This document shows, one piece after another, positions 54,850 through 64,000 of a DNA stretch of 64,000 nucleotides. The translations under genes were made by a program, and so were the position numbers. The DNA comes from Caballeronia peredens (lineage in GTDB: Bacteria > Pseudomonadota > Gammaproteobacteria > Burkholderiales > Burkholderiaceae). Within the stretch, counting starts at the first letter, position 1; the number at the start of each line of letters is the position of its first letter. The stretch covers positions 124,001-188,000 of the forward strand of contig FCOH02000012.1 of assembly GCA_001544595.2 (NCBI GenBank). Reading direction: 5' to 3'. The notes beneath the pieces were generated by a model. It worked only from the letters and a program-made list of their open reading frames with translations, did not search any database and had not been told where the DNA came from.

Positions 54850-56235
54850 TTGTCCACGCGCCCCGATTCCGCCTCGACGAATTCCCGCATCAACGGCACG
54901 GCCGAGGAAAGTCGCGCGAACGGCCGCGCCCTGCGCGACGCCGTGCCCTTCGAGGCGCACGCCGACTGGACGCCCGCGCCGGACCGGCCGGACCCCGTCG
55001 AGCGCGTGCTGGCGGGCAACGCGGGCCGCCAGGAACGGCTGATTCCATTGCGCATGCAGCGCATGTCGGAGTCGCCGTTCGCGTTCCTGCGCGGTTCCGC
55101 GACTGTCATGGCGTGGGATCTGGCGCGTTCGCCGTCGATCGGGCACAACGTGATCATCGACGGTGACGCGCACGTCAACAATTTCGGCCTCTTTCGCACG
55201 CCGCGTCAGGACGTCGTGTTCGATCTGAACGATTTCGACGAAACGCTCGTCGGTCCGTGGGAATGGGATCTGAAGCGGCTGACGGCGAGCATCAACGTCG
55301 CGGCCCGCGAGAACGGCGTCGACGCCGCCGGACGCGAGCGCGCCGTGCGCTCGGCCTGCGCGGCTTATCGCACGACCATGGCCGATCTCTGGCAGGTGAG
55401 CCCGTACGATCTCTGGCAGTTGCGCTCGTACGCAAGCGCGCTGCACATGGACGCGCCGACCCGGCTCGACGCCGAGGAAAAAGCGACCATCGAACGCACG
55501 GTCGAACGGGCGATGAAGCGCTCGCACGCGACGATGCTCGCCAAGGTCGCCGAGCCCGCCGGCAAGAGCTATCGCTTCAAGGTCGATCCGCCGATCCTCA
55601 CGCAACTCGACGCGGCCGAGAAAAACCACGTGATCGACGGATTGCAGGCGTATCTGCAGACCATCGCGGGCGAGTGGCGCATGATGCTCGAGCGCTATGA
55701 CGTCGTGGATGTCGCGCATCGGGTCGTGGGCGTCGGCAGCGTCGGCACACGCGCGTATCTCGTGCTGATGCAAAGCCGCGCGCTCGGCGATCCGCTTTTC
55801 ATTCAGGTGAAGGAAGGCATCGTGCCCGCCGCGGCGCCCTTCGTGCCGCCGCTGCCGGAACCGTTGCGCCATCAGGGACGACGCGTCGTGCACGGCCAGC
55901 GGCTCATGCAGAGTTCCTCCGACGCCCTGCTCGGCTGGACGACCATCTCCGGCCGCGATTTCTACGTACGCCAGATGAAACAGATCCGCGGCTCGATTCC
56001 GGTCGACTGGCTGCACGGCGCGACCTTCGATTTCTACGCGTGGTGTCTGGGACTGCTGCTCGCGCGCGCCCACGCGCGTACCGGCGACGCCGCGCTCATC
56101 GCAGGATACTGCGGCAACTCGGACAAGCTCGACGCAGCCTATGCGTCGTGGGCCGAGCGCTACGGCTCGCAGACGGTGGCCGACCACGCCGCGTTCTGCG
56201 CGGCGATCAGCGTTGGCCGCGTCAAGACGTCATGA
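54850..56235 (+). CDS. DUF2252 family protein, TTG start
   Basis: A 461-residue protein of the DUF2252 family, which has a kinase-like fold. The defining motif [11 protein letters not shown] lies near residue 105, followed by [20 protein letters not shown]. The start is TTG, with AAGGAG 8 bp before it (54836-54841); no ATG or GTG fits. Its function is unknown. It is divergent from glgX and 175 bp ahead of mscL. Confidence 0.88.
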   Translation: MSTRPDSASTNSRINGTAEESRANGRALRDAVPFEAHADWTPAPDRPDPVERVLAGNAGRQERLIPLRMQRMSESPFAFLRGSATVMAWDLARSPSIGHNVIIDGDAHVNNFGLFRTPRQDVVFDLNDFDETLVGPWEWDLKRLTASINVAARENGVDAAGRERAVRSACAAYRTTMADLWQVSPYDLWQLRSYASALHMDAPTRLDAEEKATIERTVERAMKRSHATMLAKVAEPAGKSYRFKVDPPILTQLDAAEKNHVIDGLQAYLQTIAGEWRMMLERYDVVDVAHRVVGVGSVGTRAYLVLMQSRALGDPLFIQVKEGIVPAAAPFVPPLPEPLRHQGRRVVHGQRLMQSSSDALLGWTTISGRDFYVRQMKQIRGSIPVDWLHGATFDFYAWCLGLLLARAHARTGDAALIAGYCGNSDKLDAAYASWAERYGSQTVADHAAFCAAISVGRVKTS

Positions 56236-56410
56236 AGACGACGGCATCGAGGCAGACGCCCGGCGACGCGCAGTCGAATTGACTATCATTGACGCAGTCC
56301 GCAACGAAACTGCGTTCGCGCACGTTTCGCGGCCGAGTCAATGGCATAGCCCTTGCTGCCGCTCTAACCCGCAAAATCCCGTTTCTAACTTCTACTGGAG
56401 GAAGCCGCGC

Positions 56411-56854
56411 ATGAGCATGATCGAGGAATTCAAGAACTTCGCCCTGAAGGGCAACGTCATGGACCTCGCGGTCGGTGTGATCATCGGCGGCGCCTTTTCG
56501 ACGATCGTCAACTCCGTCGTCAAGGATTTGATCATGCCGGTGGTCGGGCTGGCCACCGGCGGTCTCGACTTTTCCAACCTCTTCATCAAGCTCGGACCGA
56601 TACCGCCAACCTTCAAGGGCAATCCCGATTCATACAAGGACCTGCAGACCGCGGGCGTCGCCGTGTTCGGCTACGGCTCGTTCATCACCGTGCTGATCAA
56701 CTTCATCATCCTTGCGTTCATCATCTTTTTGATGGTCAAGTTCATCAACAATCTGCGCAAGCCGTCCGAAAACGCGCCGCCGCCCGCGACGCCCGAAGAC
56801 GTACTGCTCCTGCGCGAGATCCGCGACGAACTCAAGAACGCGCCGCGCGTCTAG
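56411..56854 (+). CDS. mscL: Large-conductance mechanosensitive channel MscL
   Basis: A 147-residue inner-membrane channel that opens under turgor stress. The N-terminal helix and gate ([20 protein letters not shown] then [20 protein letters not shown]) and second helix ([20 protein letters not shown]) match MscL. The cytoplasmic helix end ([19 protein letters not shown]) is typical. GGAGG lies before the ATG. A GC-rich hairpin-like repeat follows the gene near 56883-56903. Confidence 0.97.
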   Translation: MSMIEEFKNFALKGNVMDLAVGVIIGGAFSTIVNSVVKDLIMPVVGLATGGLDFSNLFIKLGPIPPTFKGNPDSYKDLQTAGVAVFGYGSFITVLINFIILAFIIFLMVKFINNLRKPSENAPPPATPEDVLLLREIRDELKNAPRV

Positions 56855-57172
56855 ACGGGCAAACCCGCCGACTGTCCCGGGAACCCGCGCGGCGCGCGCG
56901 GGTCTTCGGTGAATGCACCCACCCGTTGGTGCGCCCCCCCGCTTTTTTCTTTACGAAAGCTATTCGCGCGGGTAGCAGCAGGACTATTATTGAGATAGAT
57001 GCTCAGAGGGAAGCCAAGCGGGCCGCCAAACGGTCATCGGCACGAAACGTGCGCCACGGATGTGCATCGGCAGATGCCGGTCGCAACATACGATGGCCCG
57101 AATCACCGTGACCTATTCACATCGATGCGCTATAAAAGATCGACGTGCGGCGCGCAAGACGGGAGTGGCCGC
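56855..57172. other. Intergenic region after mscL
   Basis: No gene in these 318 bp. A GC-rich palindrome (CCCGCGCG/CGCGCGGG near 56883-56903) without T-run could be a weak terminator for mscL. The rest is leader of the next gene. Confidence 0.4.
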
Positions 57173-57664
57173 ATGAGGACGCTGCGTTTCTTGCAATTCT
57201 TTTTCAGGCGAGTTTTTATGTCCTTCCCGAAAAAGCGTAAACGCGTGAAGGCCGATGGCGACGAGTCTTTTCTCGCCGTGCTGAGGCATTTCAGGCCGTT
57301 TGGTCAGCTGGATACCAAGATCGCCCGGGCTCGCGCTCAGGACGAGCCGGTGCTCTATGCACACGTTCTGCCGGGGCTCGATGTCCTGCTATGCAGCGTG
57401 CGCGGTGCGCAGCCGCCGTATCCGGCCATCGACGAACTGCACCGGCGCTGTGTCGAGTCGATCACCAACGCACTCGAACAGCCGCTCGACGGGCTCGAGA
57501 ACGGCGGCTACTGGTACGAGGCGAACGGATTCGGCTTCCTGGTGTTCGCGAGCCGCGCCCGCGCGCAGATCCTGAGCGAATTCGGCGCGACCGTATCGGC
57601 ACGCAGGCGCCGCGGCGCGCGCCGTCAGGACGCGGGCGATGCGGCCTCGCGGCCGTTGCGTTGA
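57173..57664 (+). CDS. Unknown protein (163 residues)
   Basis: A soluble protein with a basic N-terminus (FRRVFMSFPKKRKRVKAD), a beta-rich middle (PVLYAHVLPGLDVLLCSVRG) and an Arg-rich end. No family recognised. GGGAG lies 7 bp before the ATG at 57173; a second in-frame ATG at 57218 (MSFPKKRK) is also possible, with AGGCGAG before it. A hairpin at 57709-57730 lies downstream. Confidence 0.6.
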   Translation: MRTLRFLQFFFRRVFMSFPKKRKRVKADGDESFLAVLRHFRPFGQLDTKIARARAQDEPVLYAHVLPGLDVLLCSVRGAQPPYPAIDELHRRCVESITNALEQPLDGLENGGYWYEANGFGFLVFASRARAQILSEFGATVSARRRRGARRQDAGDAASRPLR

Positions 57665-57708
57665 TTCTTCTCCGGACGTTCCCGGTTTCACGCGATCCAC
57701 ACCATGCA

Positions 57709-57730
57709 CGGGCCTCGATTTCGAGGCCCG
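57709..57730 (+). terminator. Hairpin, probable terminator
   Basis: CGGGCCTCGA and TCGAGGCCCG form a 10-bp stem around TT, followed by GCGCGTTTTC on the plus strand. It closes the unknown gene upstream. Confidence 0.6.
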
Positions 57731-57917
57731 GCGCGTTTTCTGGCGCCGGATGCTTGCACTGCGCGCAAACCCCGACTACTCCACCGCGCTTTCATATCCT
57801 TTAATGAAAGCCACGCGCCCGTACCGTTGATGGCGCGCGCCTTGCTGCATCGACATCGAAAGCTTTCCGCGACGAAGCCGTCGCACTGGCCGATCTCATC
57901 ATTACAAGGAGAACACC

Positions 57918-58124
57918 ATGTCGGAACACGTCTACAAGCAGATCGAACTCACCGGCTCCTCGCCGCAGTCGAGCGACGACGCCGTGCGCGTCGCGCTGGC
58001 GAAGGCATCGAAGACGCTGCGCAACATGCACTGGTTCGAAGTCGTGGAAACGCGCGGACATATCGAGGACGGCAAAGTCCTCCACTGGCAGGTGACGATC
58101 AAGGTGGGACTGCGTATCGACTGA
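57918..58124 (+). CDS. Dodecin (flavin-binding small protein)
   Basis: A 68-residue protein forming a dodecameric shell that stores flavins. The family fold is visible: [40 protein letters not shown] with the flavin-stacking Trp, and the C-terminal strand [19 protein letters not shown] precedes the ATG. It stands alone; a terminator follows. Confidence 0.93.
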   Translation: MSEHVYKQIELTGSSPQSSDDAVRVALAKASKTLRNMHWFEVVETRGHIEDGKVLHWQVTIKVGLRID

Positions 58125-58144
58125 CGCATCGGTCCGGACCATGA

Positions 58145-58182
58145 AAAAACCGCGCTTGGCATCGCTGCAAAGCGCGGTTTTT
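58145..58182. terminator. Bidirectional terminator between dodecin and BMP genes
   Basis: A 13-bp stem AAAAACCGCGCTT (58145-58157) and AAGCGCGGTTTTT (58170-58182), with A and T runs at the two ends, so it can work for both convergent genes. Confidence 0.88.
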
Positions 58183-58204
58183 CCTGGCGCGACCTACACG
58201 CGAT

Positions 58205-59290
58205 TTACTTCGGCAGCGAGCCGTCCACGCCTTCCACGTACCAGTTGATGCGTTGCAGTTCCGGGTCGGACAGCGTCTTGCCGGCCGGCACCTTCTCCGC
58301 GCCCGACTGATCCTTGATCGGGCCGCTGAACACATCCCACTTGCCGGTGTGCAGTTCGTCACGCTTGGCGGCGACCGCCTGCATCGCCTTCGCGGGAATC
58401 ACGCCGCTGTTCAGGTCTTCGAGATCCACGGCCTTCTGCGGGATGCCGAGCCACACCGGATCGTTCTTCCACTTGCCGTCGAGCACCTGCTGGATCACGT
58501 CGTTGTAATACACGCCCCAGTGTGCGACCACCGAGCCCAGATGCGCATTCGGGCCGAACTTCTTCATGTTCGAATCCCAGCCGAATGCGTAGACGTGCTT
58601 CTCGTTCGCCGTGTTGAGCGTCGCGTTGGAGTCGGTGTTCTGCAGGAGCACGTCGGCGCCCTGGCCGATCAGCGTTTCCGCCGCCTGCTTCTCCTTGCCC
58701 GGATCGAACCAGCTGTTGATCCAGATGACCTTCGTGTGAATCTTCGGATTCACGGAGCGCGCGCCCATCGTGTAGGCGTTGATGTTGCGCACCACTTCGG
58801 GAATCGGCACCGACGCCACGAAGCCGAGCGTGTTGGTCTTCGTCACATAACCGGCGGCGACGCCCGCGAGATACGCGCCCTGATACATGCGCACGTCATA
58901 GGTGCCGAAGTTCTTGGCCTTCTTGAAGCCCGTCGCCGTCAGGAAGATGGTGTCGGGGAAATCCTTCGCGACCTTCAGCGCGAAATCCTGATAGCCGAAG
59001 CTCGTCGCGAAGATGACCTTGTTGCCCTTGTTCGCCAGATCGCGGAACACGCGCTCCGAGTCCGCCGATTCCGGCACGTTCTCCACGCGCGTGATCTTGA
59101 TCTTGCTGCCGAACTTCGCTTCGGCTTCCTTGCTGCCGGCATCGTGCGCGAAGGTCCAGCCCGCATCGCCCGGATTGGCCAGATAGACGAACGCGACGCC
59201 CGGCGCGTCGGCGGCCCGCGCGCTCAACGCGGCGACCGTGGCGGACAGCGCGACGGTCGCCGTGATCGCCTTCAGCCATGGTTTATTCAT
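58205..59290 (-). CDS. BMP-family periplasmic substrate-binding protein
   Basis: A 361-residue substrate-binding protein of the BMP/Med family, which mostly binds nucleosides. The signal peptide ends near ALSARAADAPG. The mature fold shows VAFVYLANPGDAGWTFAHDA near the N-terminus and, later, the YAFGWDSNMKKFGPNAHLGS segment of the binding cleft. AGGAG precedes the ATG. It is the last gene of a four-gene operon with two permeases and an ATPase. Confidence 0.93.
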   Translation of the reverse strand: MNKPWLKAITATVALSATVAALSARAADAPGVAFVYLANPGDAGWTFAHDAGSKEAEAKFGSKIKITRVENVPESADSERVFRDLANKGNKVIFATSFGYQDFALKVAKDFPDTIFLTATGFKKAKNFGTYDVRMYQGAYLAGVAAGYVTKTNTLGFVASVPIPEVVRNINAYTMGARSVNPKIHTKVIWINSWFDPGKEKQAAETLIGQGADVLLQNTDSNATLNTANEKHVYAFGWDSNMKKFGPNAHLGSVVAHWGVYYNDVIQQVLDGKWKNDPVWLGIPQKAVDLEDLNSGVIPAKAMQAVAAKRDELHTGKWDVFSGPIKDQSGAEKVPAGKTLSDPELQRINWYVEGVDGSLPK

Positions 59291-59404
59291 TGTGATTCTC
59301 CTGGTCGATGTTGTATGTGAAACGAAAACCTGTGCGTGGCCCGCGCCAGTTTCGTCGGTCAAAAAGAACAGCGAAACGTCGGCGCGGCGTCGAAACAACA
59401 GCGC

Positions 59405-60334
59405 TCAGCTCGCCGCGAAAAAAGGCTTGCCGAGCGACGCGGGCGCGTTCAGCTTGATCGTGTTCGGATTGCGCGAAATGAGCACGAGCACGACGATGGT
59501 CGCGATATACGGCAGCATCGCGAGAAATTGCGTCGGCACGGGCACGCCGATCGCCTGCGCGTAGAACTGCAGCGCCATCACGGCGCCGAAGAGCAATGCG
59601 CCGATCAGCAGGCGCCCGGGCCGCCACGTCGCGAACACGACGAGCGCGAGCGCGATCCAGCCGCGCCCCGAAGTCAGTTGCTCCTGCCAGACGTGCAGAT
59701 AGACGATCGAGTAATAGCCGCCCGCGATGCCCGCCATCGCGCCGCCGAAGAGCGTCGCGCCGTAGCGCACGCCGACTACGGGAAAGCCCACCGAATGAGC
59801 GACCGCCGGCGATTCGCCGACCGAGCGCAGCACGAGGCCCGCGCGCGTCTTGTACAGGAACCAGCCGATCACGCCGAACATGATGAACGCGAGATAGCCG
59901 AGCGGCGTGAGCGAGAAGATCGCGGGGCCGAGCACGGGGATCGACGAGAGACCGGGAATCGGCATCACCTCGATGCTCGCGCGCACCGCCGCCGACGTGT
60001 ACGGCTTGCCGACATACGCCGAAAAGCCGATGCCGAAGATCGTGAGTGACAGGCCTGTTGCAACCTGATTGGCGAGCATCGTGATCGTGAGAAAGCCGAA
60101 CAGCAGCGACATGGCGAGCCCGGCGAATACCGACGCGACGATGCCGAGCCACGGATTGCCGGTGATCGCGGTGACCGCGTAGCCGCTCACGGCGCCCATC
60201 AGCATCATGCCTTCGACGCCCAGGTTGAGCACGCCCGACTTTTCCGCGACGAGTTCGCCCGCGCCCGCGTACATCAGCGGGATGGCCGCCACGACGGCGC
60301 TCGAGGCGAGATTGCTGGCTTGATTGAGGTCCAT
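59405..60334 (-). CDS. ABC transporter permease 2 (nucleoside/BMP class)
   Basis: A 309-residue inner-membrane permease with eight to ten hydrophobic segments. The BMP-class signature [20 protein letters not shown] near residue 30 and the final helices match the YufQ/NupQ type. It is 13 bp after the first permease and 114 bp before the binding-protein gene. Confidence 0.93.
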   Translation of the reverse strand: MDLNQASNLASSAVVAAIPLMYAGAGELVAEKSGVLNLGVEGMMLMGAVSGYAVTAITGNPWLGIVASVFAGLAMSLLFGFLTITMLANQVATGLSLTIFGIGFSAYVGKPYTSAAVRASIEVMPIPGLSSIPVLGPAIFSLTPLGYLAFIMFGVIGWFLYKTRAGLVLRSVGESPAVAHSVGFPVVGVRYGATLFGGAMAGIAGGYYSIVYLHVWQEQLTSGRGWIALALVVFATWRPGRLLIGALLFGAVMALQFYAQAIGVPVPTQFLAMLPYIATIVVLVLISRNPNTIKLNAPASLGKPFFAAS

Positions 60335-60347
60335 TTTTCGTTGCCTT

Positions 60348-61454
60348 TTATGCCGCGTGATGCGCGCTCGCGCGACGCCTGACCCGGTAGTTCACGAACA
60401 GATCGCAGCCGAGCAGGCAAAACAGCAGCAGGCCCTGAAACACGCCCGCGAGCGCTTGCGGCAGTTGCAGCGAGGTCTGCACTGCTTCGCCGCCGAGATA
60501 GAGCAGCGCCATCAGCAGACTCGCGAGCACGATGCCCACCGGGTGTAGCCGCCCCACGAACACGACGATGATCGCCGTGAAGCCGTAGCCCGGCGACCAG
60601 CCCGCCTGAAGCTGCCCGATCGGCCCGGCCACCTCGCCCATGCCGGCAAGACCCGCGAGGCCGCCGGAGAGCAGCAGCGAGGTCCAGATGGTCTTCTTGT
60701 CGGAGAAACCGGCGTAGCGCGCGGCGAGCGGCGCGAGACCGCCGACGTTCATGCGAAAGCCCGCGAAGCTCTTCCTCATGAAGAGCCACACGCACGGAAT
60801 CGCGATCACCGTCAGAAACACCGACGCGTTGATGCGCGTGCCCTTCAGCCACGTCCAGTGCCAGTCGCCGTAGAGGCGCGGGAAGAGCGCGTCGTCGCCG
60901 AACATCGCGGAAATCGGGAAGTTCATGCCTTCCGGATCCCGCCACGGGCCGCTCACCAGATAGATCAGCAACTGCGTGGCGACATAGGTGAGCATCAGGC
61001 TCGTCAGGATTTCATTCGTGTTGAAGCGGCTCTTGAGCAGCGCGGGAATCGCCGCCCACAGCATTCCGCCGACGATGCCGCCCAGCATCATCAGCGGCAG
61101 CGTCCACCAGCCGGATGCATCGCCGGCGTGAATCGCGATGCCGCCCGCGACGATTCCGCCCAGCAGCATCTGCCCTTCCGCGCCGATGTTCCACACGTTC
61201 GCGCGATAGCCGACCGCGAGCCCGAGCCCGATCAGGCACAGCGGCGAGGCCTTCAGCACGAGTTCCGACCAGCCGTTGACGCTCGACAGCGGCTCGATGA
61301 AGAACGCGTGCATCGCGCGCAGCGGGTCCTGGCCGACCAGGCTGAAGATCAGAAAGCCGATCACGAGCGTCGCGACGGCGGCGACCACCGGCACGGCAAG
61401 CTGCATGGCGCGCGAGGGTGTCGGGCGCGCTTCGAGTCGATAGGGGAAGATCAT
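60348..61454 (-). CDS. ABC transporter permease 1 (nucleoside/BMP class)
   Basis: A 368-residue permease, the longer partner, with the family motif NVWNIGAEGQMLLGGIVAGG near residue 85 and many helices. Its start MIFPYRLE is 2 bp after the ATPase stop, so translation is likely coupled. A long in-frame extension to 61838 within the ATPase gene is spurious. Homologues are the YufP/NupP type. Confidence 0.93.
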   Translation of the reverse strand: MIFPYRLEARPTPSRAMQLAVPVVAAVATLVIGFLIFSLVGQDPLRAMHAFFIEPLSSVNGWSELVLKASPLCLIGLGLAVGYRANVWNIGAEGQMLLGGIVAGGIAIHAGDASGWWTLPLMMLGGIVGGMLWAAIPALLKSRFNTNEILTSLMLTYVATQLLIYLVSGPWRDPEGMNFPISAMFGDDALFPRLYGDWHWTWLKGTRINASVFLTVIAIPCVWLFMRKSFAGFRMNVGGLAPLAARYAGFSDKKTIWTSLLLSGGLAGLAGMGEVAGPIGQLQAGWSPGYGFTAIIVVFVGRLHPVGIVLASLLMALLYLGGEAVQTSLQLPQALAGVFQGLLLFCLLGCDLFVNYRVRRRASAHHAA

Positions 61455-61456
61455 CG

Positions 61457-63031
61457 TCAGTGCTTCAAGAGGGAGTCGGGTTCGGCCTCGGGCGCGCGCT
61501 TGCCTTCGAAGAGTCCGGCCATGAAGAGGCCGATTTCCTCCGCGTTGGTATCGCTCGTGTTGCGCACCGGCGAGAGTTTGCCGCGCGCGATCACGGCGAG
61601 CCGGTCGCAGATGTCGAACAGCTCTTCCAGTTCCTCCGAGATCACGAGGATCGCGACGCCGCGCGCCGCGAGATCGAGCAACTGCTGACGGATGAATCCC
61701 GCCGCGCCGACATCGACGCCCCAGGTCGGCTGTGCGACCACGAGCACCTTCGGCTCCTGAAGAATTTCGCGTCCGACGATGAATTTCTGCAGGTTGCCGC
61801 CCGAGAGGCTTTGCGCGAGTGCGCCGCTGCCGCCGCAACGCACATCGAACGACTGAATGCAGCGATCCGCGAATGCCTTCACCGTGCCTGCCCGGATCCA
61901 GCCGCCGCGCACCATGCTTTCGCGGTGCGCGGTGAGCAGGCCGTTGTCGGCGAGTGACATCGCCGGAACCGCGCCGCGTCCGAGCCGCTCTTCGGGCACG
62001 AAGGCGAAGCCCAGGCGCCGGCGCGCGCCCGCGGAGAGCCGCGCGGCCGGCTTGCCGCAGATCGATACGGCATCCGCCGCCACGTGCCGGTCGCGTATCT
62101 CGCCGGAAAGCGCCGCGAGCAATTCGGCCTGGCCGTTGCCCGACACGCCCGCGATGCCGAAAATCTCGCCCGCGTGCACCGCGAACGACACATTGTCGAG
62201 CGACGTGCCGAACGGATCGGGACTCGCCACCGAAAGCGATTTCACCGCGAGCCGGATATCGCCCGGCGTGTGAGCGCGGCGCGTGTAATCCGGCAGCGAA
62301 TGCCCGACCATCAGTTGCGCGAGCGACGCCTGCGTTTCGCGGCGCGGATCGACGTTGCCCGTCACGCGCCCGCCGCGCATCACGGTGGCGTTTTCGCAGA
62401 GCGACTGGATTTCGTCGAGTTTGTGGCTGATGTAGAGAATGCTGCAGCCTTCGGATGCCAGCCGGCGCAACACCTTGAAGAGCTTCTGGACCGCTTGCGG
62501 CGTGAGCACCGAAGTCGGTTCGTCCATGATGAGCAGACGCGGGTTCTGCAACAGGCAGCGCACGATTTCCACGCGCTGGCGCTCGCCCACCGTCAGGCTG
62601 TGCACGTGGCGCTGCGGATCGACGTCGAGGCCATAGTCCTTCGATACGTCGCGGATGCGCTTGCCGAGCGCCTTCATGTCGAACTTTTCATCGAGCGCGA
62701 GCGCGATGTTCTCGCCGACCGTCAGCGTCTCGAACAGCGAAAAGTGCTGGAACACCATGCCGATGCCGAGCTTGCGCGCCGCCGCCGGACTGCCGATTTC
62801 AACGGCTTCTCCCTGCCAGCGGATCTCGCCCTCGTCCGGGCGTACGGCGCCGTAGATGATTTTCATCAGCGTCGATTTGCCCGCGCCGTTTTCGCCGAGC
62901 ACGGCGTGGATTTCGCCCGGCATGACGACGAGGTTCACGCCGTCGTTCGCCTTGACGGCCGGATACTGCTTGCTGATGCCCGACAACGCCAGGCGCGGTG
63001 GCGTCGTCGACGGTTGGATGGCGTCGCCCAT
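61457..63031 (-). CDS. ABC transporter ATPase with two ABC domains (nucleoside/BMP class)
   Basis: A 524-residue protein of fused ABC domains. The first is complete (GENGAGKSTLMKIIYG, LTVGERQRVEIVRCL, LLIMDEPTSVLT). The second is degenerate in its Walker A (GVSGNGQAELLAALSG) but keeps LSGGNLQKFIVGREI, as in RbsA/NupO-type ATPases. It is the first gene of the four-gene operon and divergent from a LysR gene. Confidence 0.94.
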   Translation of the reverse strand: MGDAIQPSTTPPRLALSGISKQYPAVKANDGVNLVVMPGEIHAVLGENGAGKSTLMKIIYGAVRPDEGEIRWQGEAVEIGSPAAARKLGIGMVFQHFSLFETLTVGENIALALDEKFDMKALGKRIRDVSKDYGLDVDPQRHVHSLTVGERQRVEIVRCLLQNPRLLIMDEPTSVLTPQAVQKLFKVLRRLASEGCSILYISHKLDEIQSLCENATVMRGGRVTGNVDPRRETQASLAQLMVGHSLPDYTRRAHTPGDIRLAVKSLSVASPDPFGTSLDNVSFAVHAGEIFGIAGVSGNGQAELLAALSGEIRDRHVAADAVSICGKPAARLSAGARRRLGFAFVPEERLGRGAVPAMSLADNGLLTAHRESMVRGGWIRAGTVKAFADRCIQSFDVRCGGSGALAQSLSGGNLQKFIVGREILQEPKVLVVAQPTWGVDVGAAGFIRQQLLDLAARGVAILVISEELEELFDICDRLAVIARGKLSPVRNTSDTNAEEIGLFMAGLFEGKRAPEAEPDSLLKH

Positions 63032-63237
63032 TGAGATCCAGAAATGCGCCCGGCCACCGAGCAGGCCAGGCTGGAAAAGTTACCGCGAGACCGCTGCGTG
63101 ACAGTGCGATGTCGCGCAAGTTGGACCGCGGGCAGAATTTACAGAATTCGAGACGCTAAATCCACCACTCAAAATAACGCGCCAAATCCCGCGCAGCCAG
63201 CATTTGCGGGTAAGCCACACCTTGACGAAACTTTCGC

Positions 63238-63256
63238 ATCATATTAAAAATGATAT
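63238..63256. promoter_or_regulatory. AT-rich dyad in the LysR-transporter divergent region
   Basis: ATCAT (63238-63242) and ATGAT (63250-63254) form a 5-bp inverted repeat in a strikingly AT-rich stretch, about 45 bp before the LysR start. Position and composition suggest a LysR operator or a promoter, but the call is weak. Confidence 0.35.
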
Positions 63257-63301
63257 GTTGTAACCCCGCGTCGATCAGCCAGAACATATAGTGGAGATAA
63301 C

Positions 63302-64000
63302 ATGAGTCAGCAACGCGAGGCGATCGATACGTATTTGTTGCGCGTCTTGCATACCCTCCTGATGGAGCGCAGCGTGACCCGTGCGGCCGTCAAGCTCAAT
63401 CAGTCGCAACCCGCCATCAGCGCTGCCCTGCGCCGTCTGCGCGACATCACCGGCGATCCGTTGCTCGTGCGCGGCAAGTCCGGCATGGTGCCCACCGAAT
63501 ACGGCCTGCGCCTGCTCGAACCCACGCAGAATGCGCTGCGCGAAATCGAGCGCATCAAGGTCCAGCAGCACAGCTTCGATCCTTCGACTTCCGTGCGGTG
63601 CTATCGCATCGGCTGCCCGGATTACTTGAACGTGCTGTTCGTGCCGACGGTCGTCGAGCGCTTTCGGCAGGCGGCGCCCAACGCCACGCTCGAGTTTCAT
63701 TCGCTCGGTCCCGCATTCGATTACGAACTCGCGCTCGAAGACGGCAAGCTCGATATCGTCGTCGGCAACTGGCCGGAGCCGCCCGAGCAGTTGCACCTGT
63801 CGAACCTTTTCGTCGACAAGATCGTGTGTCTCGTCAGCAACACCCATCCGTTCGCCAAACGCGGCGGGCTCACGCTCGACCAGTACCTGAACGCGCCGCA
63901 TCTCGCGCCGACGCCGTATTCCGTCGGCCAGCGCGGCGCGATCGACGTGCATCTCGCGCGCGAGCGCCTGAAGCGCCATGTGGTCGTCACGCTGCCTTAC
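63302..64000 (+). CDS. LysR-family regulator, 3' end cut by window
   Basis: The frame is open from the ATG at 63302 to the last base, 233 codons, so the C-terminus is missing. The N-terminal helix-turn-helix is clear (LMERSVTRAAVKLNQSQPAI then SAALRRLRDITGDPLLVRGK), followed by the effector-binding domain. GGAG lies before the ATG. It is divergent from the nucleoside-class transporter operon and is its likely regulator; in relatives such pairs neighbour purine-breakdown genes, but none is visible here. Confidence 0.92.
   Translation, partial: MSQQREAIDTYLLRVLHTLLMERSVTRAAVKLNQSQPAISAALRRLRDITGDPLLVRGKSGMVPTEYGLRLLEPTQNALREIERIKVQQHSFDPSTSVRCYRIGCPDYLNVLFVPTVVERFRQAAPNATLEFHSLGPAFDYELALEDGKLDIVVGNWPEPPEQLHLSNLFVDKIVCLVSNTHPFAKRGGLTLDQYLNAPHLAPTPYSVGQRGAIDVHLARERLKRHVVVTLPY

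Overview
The window is a high-GC stretch of chromosome from a Burkholderiaceae beta-proteobacterium, most like Burkholderia, Paraburkholderia or Caballeronia. The lineage call rests on the protein families and gene order: rpsF-priB-rpsR-rplI followed by dnaB, a sulfate operon ending in cysB, nodIJ-type ABC genes, and a BMP-type transporter divergent from a LysR gene. Codon use is strongly GC-biased, so very long antisense open frames occur almost everywhere. No rRNA, CRISPR array, insertion sequence or prophage was seen. Almost everything looks like core or lineage-typical chromosome.

Layout. 0-2.6 kb: a truncated SDR gene, then a Pit phosphate transporter with its DUF47 partner. 2.7-5.9 kb: dnaB and the S6-PriB-S18-L9 operon, with a recognisable sigma70 promoter and an intrinsic terminator. 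5.9-11.5 kb: a LysR regulator divergent from the glyoxylate operon gcl-hyi-glxR, then a Kbp-like BON-LysM protein. 11.5-17.5 kb: asparaginase and the sulfate uptake operon sbp-cysT-cysW-cysA-cysB. 17.7-20.3 kb: lexA behind two SOS boxes, two small unknown genes, and a universal stress protein. 20.7-25.7 kb: nodIJ-type exporter, then tkt-gnd. 26-33.9 kb: Tas-type aldo/keto reductase, MFS exporter, a run of three secreted proteins including a lytic transglycosylase, a His-rich secreted protein, a monooxygenase, an SDR and an O-methyltransferase.

33.9-42.3 kb: many small lineage-type proteins of unknown function, tRNA-His, dusA, a TetR-hydroxyisobutyryl-CoA hydrolase pair, an SMR exporter and a GlcG-like protein. 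42.4-44.5 kb: a visibly more AT-rich patch against the 3' end of the initiator tRNA gene. It carries a secreted TolA/TonB-C-like protein and short doubtful ORFs, one of which runs into the tRNA, and is the most island-like part. 44.7-48.7 kb: copper proteins (DUF2946, CopC, PCuAC) and PBP1A. 49.2-58.1 kb: a ribbon-helix-helix-like protein, a 12-bp tandem repeat, a PspA plus TPR/Gly-rich envelope pair, glgX, a DUF2252 protein with a TTG start, mscL, an unknown protein and a dodecin. 58.2-64 kb: a four-gene BMP-type (nucleoside/purine class) ABC transporter operon divergent from a LysR gene cut by the window end.

I did not find a clearly new defence, secretion or biosynthetic system. The best candidates for something undescribed are the three secreted genes at 29.1-30.4 kb, the PspA-TPR pair at 50-52 kb, the AT-rich patch at the initiator tRNA, and the SDR at the left edge, which has lost all its catalytic residues.
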